From contig DNHM01000504.1 in assembly GCA_003485885.1 (NCBI GenBank), forward strand, positions 1-12,102: DNA of 12,102 nucleotides, in the 5' to 3' direction. Numbering within the stretch: the stretch's first letter is position 1; each line of letters starts with the position of its first letter. Source of the DNA: Acidimicrobiaceae bacterium (GTDB lineage: Bacteria; Actinomycetota; Acidimicrobiia; Acidimicrobiales; UBA10347). Both the position numbers and the translations under genes were made by a program. Of the stretch, positions 5,943 to 12,102 are shown piece by piece. Under the pieces are notes generated by a model, which searched no databases, had not been told where the DNA came from, and saw only the letters and a list, made by a program, of their open reading frames with translations.

Positions 5943-7274
5943 TCATCGGCCAAGCAGTTGGTTCGTGACCTGGCGGAGGCCGTCGAGTAAATCCGAGGCA
6001 ACAAAACCGTGTGGCATGCCTTGCTGCCCTGCGGCTCCATGAAGCCACGCCCCGATCGCCGCAGCCCAGAGCGGCTCGAGCCCACCAGCTAACAGTGCAC
6101 TGATGACACCGGCGAGGACATCGCCCGAACCTGCAGTAGCAAGCCTCTCGTCGCCGGCGGCCGATGCAAGGCAGGTGCCGTCGGGTGCGGCAACGATGGT
6201 GAGTGGACCCTTCAGTAACACCGTTGCACCCGTGCGCACTGCCAGGGAGCGGGTCGCTGCGAAACGGTCAGGGCCGGGCCGTTCACCTGCGAGCGACTCA
6301 AACTCCGCGTCGTGTGGTGTGAGCACGACATGCGGCGCCAACTGAGGCAGCCGACCCAATGCACGTAGTCCCCCGCCATCAATAACGATGGGTTTCGGGC
6401 AGCTACCAGCGATAACGGCCACATCGGCGCTGTGTTCTGCACCCATACCGCAGCCAATCACAACCGACCCGAACCTGGAGCTGTCACGAAGAACGTCTGG
6501 GCCCCAGCCGCTGGCAGGCAGGTCCTTAAAGACGATCTCCGACGCCGTGCCAGGTGGCGATTGACCTGGCAGCCCACACCAGACAATCCCAGCCCCACTT
6601 CGAAGCGCTGCGCTCGAAGCCAGGAAAGGAGCCCCGTGCATGCCAGGCGATCCACCGACGACATAAACGCCGCGTTTCCATTTGTGATCGCTGCGCCGTC
6701 GTCGAGGGAGTCGGTGTGCGAGATCACCTTCGGTCACCAGCCATGCGGTGGCAGACGATGTATCGAGGCCAAGAGCAACAACGTCGACCTGACCCGCAAG
6801 GTCAGGCCCATCACCTAGCAACAGCCCCGGCTTCAGGCCAGCAAACGTGACGGTCCTCGTCGCTCCCAACGGGTGGCCCATCGCCTCGCCAGTGAGACCG
6901 TCGAGTCCACTAGGTGAATCGACAGCCAAAATTGGCACGCCATCGGCGACGTGTGGCGGCTCGTACGCACGATTCGTGCCGGTGCCAAAGGCACCATCGA
7001 TGACAAGATCGGCCGGCGCCAGCTCCTTCGTATCGGGTGCAACAATCTCGACGTGAACGCCCCAGCGGCGCAAGATGCCGGCTGCCACCCTGGCATCGGC
7101 GCCGTTGTTTCCCGGACCAGCGATCGCGATCACTCGCCGGCCGTATACGCCGCCCAGCATCTGACGAGCGTTGCGCGCAACATGCCACGCAGCCCGGGCG
7201 ATCAGCTCGTCGAGAGTTTCCGGTGCATTCGCGTCGATCTCCCTCATCTCAGCCGGAGTGATGATTGGAATCAT
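5943..7274 (-). CDS. nnr: Bifunctional NAD(P)HX epimerase / ADP-dependent NAD(P)HX dehydratase
   Basis: Nnr repairs hydrated NADH and NADPH: the N-terminal YjeF_N domain equilibrates the R and S epimers and the C-terminal ribokinase-like domain dehydrates the S form using ADP. In this 443-residue protein the epimerase domain (about 1-190) shows GPGNNGADARVAAGILRRWG (53-72), VIDGAFGTG (91-99) and AVDSPSGLDG (117-126). The dehydratase domain (about 195-443) shows GVYVVGGSPGMHGAPFLAS (202-220), LRSGAGIV, VVIGCGMG, LTPHDAEF (318-325), LLKGPLTIVAAPDG (353-366) and the conserved TAGSGDVLAGVI (380-391). It is slightly shorter than the commonly seen 470-515 residues. The usual GNNGGDG loop reads GNNGADA. 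The ATG at 7274 lies 14 bases after the GlmS-like gene with no clear Shine-Dalgarno, which suggests coupled translation. Confidence 0.94.
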   Translation of the reverse strand: MIPIITPAEMREIDANAPETLDELIARAAWHVARNARQMLGGVYGRRVIAIAGPGNNGADARVAAGILRRWGVHVEIVAPDTKELAPADLVIDGAFGTGTNRAYEPPHVADGVPILAVDSPSGLDGLTGEAMGHPLGATRTVTFAGLKPGLLLGDGPDLAGQVDVVALGLDTSSATAWLVTEGDLAHRLPRRRRSDHKWKRGVYVVGGSPGMHGAPFLASSAALRSGAGIVWCGLPGQSPPGTASEIVFKDLPASGWGPDVLRDSSRFGSVVIGCGMGAEHSADVAVIAGSCPKPIVIDGGGLRALGRLPQLAPHVVLTPHDAEFESLAGERPGPDRFAATRSLAVRTGATVLLKGPLTIVAAPDGTCLASAAGDERLATAGSGDVLAGVISALLAGGLEPLWAAAIGAWLHGAAGQQGMPHGFVASDLLDGLRQVTNQLLGR

Positions 7275-7288
7275 GAATAGGGCGAGCG

Positions 7289-10200
7289 TCAGCTCGCGTT
7301 CGTCCGCCAGCGGTCAGCGATGAGCACAACTGGGTGCACAAGTAACTCGTCGAGCGGGATCGATGTCAACGAGACCTCGTCGAACGATACCTCGGTCTCG
7401 AGCACGGCGTCACGAATCTGTTCATAACGACTGCGATACGCCTGCAGCACAGCCCGCACCAGGTTCAGTTCAAGGGAATCAGCCAGCTTGATGTAGAGCA
7501 GGGTGATGCCGACCGTCTGGGCATCCTTCACCTCTGGGACAAACGCGATCAGGCGTTGGTCACGTCGACCACGGGTGATCAGCACCTGGCGCTCGGTTGC
7601 AACTCGATGTTTTGTACCCCGCAACACCGGGTCGGAGTCAACCCGGGATGGGATCCCAACGGACACGCCGCCTCGATCGATAATCGAAATCGTGGCGCCA
7701 TCGCCGGCGACGTCGCCCTGGATGCCATAGCGAGTGAAGCCGAGCACTTCGACGACAGCGGGGTCGATACCCGCAAGGGTGCGCAGCGTGCTGTACGCCA
7801 ATGCATCGCGCGATGCTCCTGCATCGATGGCTGTCGCGACCAGCGGTACGTGGAGCAGGCTCTCGTCGGTACGACTGATGCCAACGGTGACCGTCTTCGC
7901 TTGATGCTTGATGGCATCGACCGGCCGAGTCAGTTCGTCGATGACCTTGGCCAGCACACGGGCGAGATCATCGATCACGACGGCAGGAGTGCCGATCTTG
8001 CCGAAGTCCAGACCGTAGGAACCCAACTCGCTGACCCCGGTTGCGTACCGCAGCAGCAGGGCCAAGTCGACCGCAATGGAACTAGAGAGATGGCCGTTGT
8101 ACCGACGTTGACGTAGCTCATTGCTAAACGTGGACCGGGCTTGCACGATCGCGGGTTGCAGCCGAGCCAGCATGTCCGAGCCGTAACTATCAGGCTGAGA
8201 GGCAATCTCGGTCTCGATTGAGGAGCGCAGCCTACGAAGCGGCATGGCGAGCGCATCGATCGCCAGCGCTGCTTCATAACCAAACAGATGGCCAACAACT
8301 GCCGACAGCACAAACCCAAGCTCGGGTTCAACGGTCGGCACACCAATCACATCGGTGGTGCCAAACCGAGTCTCGTCGGTCGCTGCGATAACAACGGGGG
8401 TCGCCTTGTGCGCCCGGTAGATGGCGACCTCTTTGACCGCATCATCGGCGATGCTTCCTTGCAGCCCAGCAGCACACACCAGGATCAGCGGCTCTGAGGA
8501 CAGGTCAATATGTTTCTTGTCTTCGATGCTGTCGCACGCGATCGCTTTGTAGCAAAGTTCGCTGAGTTTGACTCGGACCTCTTCGGCGGCAATTCGATTA
8601 CTGCCGGAACCAACGATTGCCCAATACGGCTCGCTCGGTGCGACTCTGGCCGCGATCTCACCAATACGGTCGCGTGACTCGATCACCGTCTCCATTGCTT
8701 GTGGCAACTCGACCAGCCCGGCGAGAACCCGCTGTGTCATGGCATCGGCACTAGTTGAACGGCCAACTTGGTCTGCAATTGCGGTAGCTAGAAGAAACCC
8801 GGCAGCGATCTGGCTGTAGAACGCTTTGGTCGAGGCGACGCTCATCTCGACGTCTCTGCCATCGCTGGTGTACAACACACCGTCGGCCTTGTCGGTCAGA
8901 TCGCTACCCCGACGATTGACGATGCCGATAACCGACGCGCCCCGCCCACGGGCTAGGTCGACCGTGCGATTCGTGTCGGTTGTTGTGCCCGACTGGCTGA
9001 CCGCAACGATGAGCATCTCACTCATGTCGGTCTCCATACCAAAACCGGAAAGCTCGGTTGCCAGGTCGTAGTTGACTTGCAGTCGCCCACCATCGACTTG
9101 GGCGGCGAGTGCCTCGGCAAAAGAACGCGCAGCGATCGCTGCGGTGCCTTGACCAATACCCAAGACACGGGTGATGGACCCATCTGCCAACCGTTCACGA
9201 AGCGTTGGCGGCAGGGTGCGATCGCCGACCCGAACCTCGAAGTGGCCGTTGGATTCGATCAGCTTGCCTCGCAACGTGGTACGGAAGGATGTGGGTGCTT
9301 CCGAGACTTCTTTGAGTAGGAAGTGCGGATACCCGGCACGATCAATGTCACTTGTCGTGATCTCGGCGGTCACGATGTCTGATTCAAGCAAGGGCAACAG
9401 CGTGCGGTCGTAGCTCTGGCGAGTCAGGCCCTGCAGCGTGCCCGCATAGTTCCGGTCGAGGGTCAAAATCTGGCCTCGAGCCGAGGCTGGGTTGGCTGGA
9501 TCTACCGGCGTTTCGCCGTCGAGCCGCACATAGTTCGGGGTGAGTTCAACAATGCCGTAAGGCTCGCTCGCGACAACAAAGGTGTCCTCGGCTAGACCGA
9601 CATAAATGGCTTGGCCGCTGCCGCGTTGTGCAAGTCTCAGCACATCGGGTTCGTGTGCACCTGCGAGTGCGATCGCAACTGATCCATCGAACGACGCAAC
9701 ACAGGACCGAAAGGCCTCGGTCGGATCTTCGCCATTGCGGACACGCTCAGCAACCAGCGCAGGGATGACCTTGGCATCGGTCGTGATCGTTGCGGGGAAG
9801 GACAGTCCGGCTTCGGCGGCAAGATCGGCATAGTTGTCGACGTCACCGTTTAGCGCAGCAACGAAATAGTGATCGTTGACCCGCCCAGCTGCTTCGCTGT
9901 TGACCGGGTGTGCGTTTGCTTCGCTGATGATGCCCACGCTGGCCCACCGGGTATGACCAACCACCATGGCCTGAGCCCCATCGTTGGTCAGTAACCGAAC
10001 CAGCAGTTCATCGGCAGCAATCGCCCGACGCAGCGCAGCGGTGTTGTCGCCCAGTTCACCGATTTCGGCAGATTCTTTGTACACGAAACTGACGACATCA
10101 CCCACACGACGGACCGCGTTGTTGACGAACGACGGATCACCACCGCGGTCCGATATTGCACGTGCGAGCGCCGGTTCGTCGAGATCTTGCCCATGACCGC

Positions 10201-10714
10201 TTACGAAAAGATGCAGACCGAGGGAATCCCGCCCTCGCACTTCAAGACGGTCAAGCGCAGACAGGGCGTCGTGTACCGAACAGAGGGCGGTGATCACGGC
10301 GGCGGATTCCCCAGCTCCACCCAACGCACGGATGCCCTCTGGGACGCTTAATCGGTCACGAAGTATCGCCCACAACACATCCTTGATCGCCCGGCGAGCA
10401 GCATTGAGGTCCTCAGCAATGATCTCGCCGCTGGCAACTGCGTCGTCGGCAGCGGTGGTGAGTGTTTGCATCAGGGGATCGAGTTGGGCGGCAATCTCAG
10501 CACTCAGACCCGGCGATTCCAGCAGCGCAATGGCGCCGGGAACACCCAGCAGCAGCGAATTGAGTTCCTGTAGCGATGCCCGACACGTATCAAGCGCCGC
10601 GACGCTGTCGGCGTTGAAGGCTCCAGCGGCAGTATTCACCAACGCCAGCACCTGAGCCGTGCTTGGAGAGGCACGGGTCGACTGCCGACGGACAATGGCA
10701 ACGATTCCGCACAT
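7289..10714 (-). CDS. glmS: Oversized GlmS-like glutamine amidotransferase with two SIS domains
   Basis: GlmS makes glucosamine-6-phosphate from fructose-6-phosphate and glutamine. This 1141-residue protein is nearly twice the usual length of about 600. Glutaminase parts are present but spread out: nucleophile C2 in MCGIVAIV, then about 140 extra helical Ala/Leu-rich residues (11-150), RGRDSLGL (160-167), GHTRWAS (253-259), NAHP (267-270), ALNGDVDNY with N289-G290, and TDAKVI with D313. PHFLLKEVSEAP (463-474) leads into the SIS domains, with SQSGTTTDT (573-581), VASTKAF (626-632) and E719/H735, spaced as the catalytic E488/H504 of the E. coli enzyme. The phosphate loop CGTS is replaced by GQGT, and ELKHGP by DKKHID. 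An internal VDAIKHQAKTVTV (932-944) resembles the normal C-terminal tail; about 197 further residues follow, of no fold I recognise. Adjacent glmM supports an amino-sugar role. The exact substrate is uncertain. Confidence 0.82.
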   Translation of the reverse strand: MCGIVAIVRRQSTRASPSTAQVLALVNTAAGAFNADSVAALDTCRASLQELNSLLLGVPGAIALLESPGLSAEIAAQLDPLMQTLTTAADDAVASGEIIAEDLNAARRAIKDVLWAILRDRLSVPEGIRALGGAGESAAVITALCSVHDALSALDRLEVRGRDSLGLHLFVSGHGQDLDEPALARAISDRGGDPSFVNNAVRRVGDVVSFVYKESAEIGELGDNTAALRRAIAADELLVRLLTNDGAQAMVVGHTRWASVGIISEANAHPVNSEAAGRVNDHYFVAALNGDVDNYADLAAEAGLSFPATITTDAKVIPALVAERVRNGEDPTEAFRSCVASFDGSVAIALAGAHEPDVLRLAQRGSGQAIYVGLAEDTFVVASEPYGIVELTPNYVRLDGETPVDPANPASARGQILTLDRNYAGTLQGLTRQSYDRTLLPLLESDIVTAEITTSDIDRAGYPHFLLKEVSEAPTSFRTTLRGKLIESNGHFEVRVGDRTLPPTLRERLADGSITRVLGIGQGTAAIAARSFAEALAAQVDGGRLQVNYDLATELSGFGMETDMSEMLIVAVSQSGTTTDTNRTVDLARGRGASVIGIVNRRGSDLTDKADGVLYTSDGRDVEMSVASTKAFYSQIAAGFLLATAIADQVGRSTSADAMTQRVLAGLVELPQAMETVIESRDRIGEIAARVAPSEPYWAIVGSGSNRIAAEEVRVKLSELCYKAIACDSIEDKKHIDLSSEPLILVCAAGLQGSIADDAVKEVAIYRAHKATPVVIAATDETRFGTTDVIGVPTVEPELGFVLSAVVGHLFGYEAALAIDALAMPLRRLRSSIETEIASQPDSYGSDMLARLQPAIVQARSTFSNELRQRRYNGHLSSSIAVDLALLLRYATGVSELGSYGLDFGKIGTPAVVIDDLARVLAKVIDELTRPVDAIKHQAKTVTVGISRTDESLLHVPLVATAIDAGASRDALAYSTLRTLAGIDPAVVEVLGFTRYGIQGDVAGDGATISIIDRGGVSVGIPSRVDSDPVLRGTKHRVATERQVLITRGRRDQRLIAFVPEVKDAQTVGITLLYIKLADSLELNLVRAVLQAYRSRYEQIRDAVLETEVSFDEVSLTSIPLDELLVHPVVLIADRWRTNAS

Positions 10715-10723
10715 AAGACAATG

Positions 10724-10729
10724 AGTCTA
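10724..10729 (-). promoter_or_regulatory. Possible -10 box close to the glmS start (near-leaderless)
   Basis: In the 58-base gap after glmM, TAGACT on the minus strand fits the actinobacterial -10 pattern TANNNT and ends 9 bases before the glmS ATG. Transcription from it would start within a few bases of the start codon, giving a near-leaderless mRNA. No Shine-Dalgarno is seen before this ATG, which agrees with that idea. No matching -35 box is visible, so this remains weak. Confidence 0.3.
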
Positions 10730-10772
10730 GGATGCCGCAGCACGTAGATCGGGCCAGCCACCCGTCACATGG

Positions 10773-12092
10773 TCAGACGAGTGCCTCTACCGCCGCACAC
10801 AACCCATCGCAGGTCTGCTGTGCGGTCGCCTGATCTGCTGCCTCGACCATGACGCGAATCACCGGTTCGGTGCCCGACGCCCGCACCAACACACGCCCCT
10901 GCTCGCCGAGAGCTGCCTCGGCCTGGGCGATTTCTGTTGAGATCCGATCGGCAATGTCCGGCATGGGCTGCGTCACGCGCACGTTCTGAAGAACCTGTGG
11001 AAATACCACCATGGAGGACGCTGCGAGATCACGGATCGTCCGGCTAGATCGTTTCAGCAAACCGAGTAGCTGTACACCACTGAGAAATCCGTCGCCGGTA
11101 CCTCCGTGGTCAGTAAAGATCAGGTGACCCGACTGTTCCCCACCGAGGTTCGCTCCGAGCCGATCAAGAGCGATCAGCACGTTGCGATCACCAACTGGTG
11201 TGACCTCAAAAGAGATCCCGGCGGCGTCCATAGAACGGAGCAGTCCCAGGTTTGACATGACCGTAACCACAAGCTGAGAACCTGCCAGCAGGCCTCGCTG
11301 GTCCATGTCAAGGGCCAGCATCGCCATAATTTGGTCGCCATCGATCACGGTGCCCATATGGTCCACAGCCAGAAGCCGGTCAGCATCACCGTCGAGGGCG
11401 AGGCCAATGTCGGCGTCGGCGTCGACTACTGCCTTCGCAAGCGATTGTGGGTACGTGGAGCCGCACGCTTCGTTGATATTGCGGCCATCGGGCTGGTTGA
11501 ACATTGGGGTGACCTGGGCGCCAAGATCAGCCAACGCCGGAGCCACAACATGACTCGCTGCACCATGAGCGCAGTCGACAACCACATGGAGGCCGGTCAG
11601 GTCGACATCGATCGAGCTTTGCACGGCTTGCACCCAACCGCCGACTTCGGCCTGAATCGACGCGAACGTTTGGGACGGCTCAACGGTGGCCAGTGACGGG
11701 TCGAGTTGTCCAAGCCGGGCCTCGACCGCAGCTTGATCTGCATCACTGAGCTTGGAGCCCTGGGGGCTAAACAGCTTGATGCCGTTATCGAACCACGGGT
11801 TATGCGACGCCGACACCACCGCACCAACAGCACCGCGTTGTCCAGCAACAAATGCCACCGCTGGCGTTGGAGCCACGCCTAGATCGAGCGCCTCGATGCC
11901 ACCTGCGGCGAGGCCAGCGGCCAACGCTGCAGTCAGCGCCGGTCCTGACTCGCGGGTATCGCGTCCGATAACCGCGGTTGTACCGCCAAAAACGTCGGCG
12001 GCGGCGCGTCCGATAAGGAACGCGTCCGCCAGCGACAGATCTTCATAAGCGCGACCCCGAACACCGTCGGTTCCGAACTTTATTGTGGCCAC
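10773..12092 (-). CDS. glmM: Phosphoglucosamine mutase
   Basis: GlmM converts glucosamine-6-phosphate to glucosamine-1-phosphate, the step after GlmS on the way to UDP-GlcNAc for peptidoglycan. The 439-residue protein has all the alpha-D-phosphohexomutase sites: FGTDGVRG (6-13), GRDTRESG (43-50), the phosphoserine loop SASHNP with catalytic S96, the metal-binding DGDADR (234-239), the sugar-binding GEQSGH (318-323) and the phosphate-binding RASGTEPVIRVM (404-415). FDNGIKLF after the serine loop is typical of GlmM rather than of phosphomannomutases. Length is normal, so the gene is complete. The start is a GTG at 12092; only 10 bases upstream are in the window and no Shine-Dalgarno is seen in them, but the N-terminus matches the family. 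It is followed after 58 bases by the GlmS-like gene that should supply its substrate. Confidence 0.97.
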   Translation of the reverse strand: MATIKFGTDGVRGRAYEDLSLADAFLIGRAAADVFGGTTAVIGRDTRESGPALTAALAAGLAAGGIEALDLGVAPTPAVAFVAGQRGAVGAVVSASHNPWFDNGIKLFSPQGSKLSDADQAAVEARLGQLDPSLATVEPSQTFASIQAEVGGWVQAVQSSIDVDLTGLHVVVDCAHGAASHVVAPALADLGAQVTPMFNQPDGRNINEACGSTYPQSLAKAVVDADADIGLALDGDADRLLAVDHMGTVIDGDQIMAMLALDMDQRGLLAGSQLVVTVMSNLGLLRSMDAAGISFEVTPVGDRNVLIALDRLGANLGGEQSGHLIFTDHGGTGDGFLSGVQLLGLLKRSSRTIRDLAASSMVVFPQVLQNVRVTQPMPDIADRISTEIAQAEAALGEQGRVLVRASGTEPVIRVMVEAADQATAQQTCDGLCAAVEALV

Positions 12093-12102
12093 AGTAGGTG
12101 GG

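Noticed and set aside
7556..8116. Plus-strand open frame of 186 codons opposite the C-terminal part of the GlmS-like gene
   Set aside because: The minus-strand frame continues unbroken for 1141 codons with recognisable domains; the plus-strand translation shows no family motifs.
8207..8272. Loss of the GlmS Schiff-base lysine (PLRRLRSSIETE in place of PRNLAKSVTVE)
   Set aside because: Taken alone this suggested a dead isomerase site, but a better match with the lysine, VDAIKHQAKTVTV, lies further on at residues 932-944, so loss of the lysine is not a safe conclusion.

Overview
The window is a chromosomal housekeeping region from a moderately high-GC bacterium, most likely an actinomycete-type organism (phylum Actinomycetota). 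Every gene lies on the minus strand, so it reads from right to left. The order is glmM, an oversized glmS, nnr, alr, a DUF3524/QTMAN-type glycosyltransferase, tsaE, tsaB, rimI, tsaD, groES and the first 31 codons of groEL. From memory this is the backbone order of the mycobacterial region mrsA/glmM-glmS-nnr-alr-tsaE-tsaB-rimI-tsaD-groES-groEL1. The very long GlmS and the extra glycosyltransferase suggest a deep actinobacterial lineage such as Acidimicrobiia, but that placement is an inference without a database search.

Right part (about 7290-12092): amino-sugar and cell-wall precursor supply. GlmM makes glucosamine-1-phosphate. The next gene is a 1141-residue GlmS-like protein, about twice the usual size, with a glutaminase core, two SIS domains and three large extra segments. 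nnr (NAD(P)HX repair, epimerase plus dehydratase) follows 14 bases later.

Middle (about 3500-5770): alr (D-alanine for peptidoglycan) stands behind a 175-base gap. It is followed 15 bases downstream by a glycosyltransferase whose N-terminal half has DUF3524 motifs, the family of the animal tRNA-queuosine mannosyltransferase.

Left part (630-3425): tsaE, tsaB, rimI and tsaD form a tightly coupled unit with start/stop overlaps of 1, 4 and 4 bases. TsaB, TsaD and TsaE are the partners that make the t6A modification of tRNA; TsaC is not in the window. Then comes a 239-base control region with a -35/-10 pair overlapping a perfect CIRCE operator, driving groES-groEL under HrcA-type heat-shock repression.

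No RNA genes, mobile elements, CRISPR arrays or convincing intrinsic terminators were seen. The plus strand carries only shadow frames. The items most worth a second look are the architecture of the GlmS-like protein and the glycosyltransferase placed beside the t6A genes.
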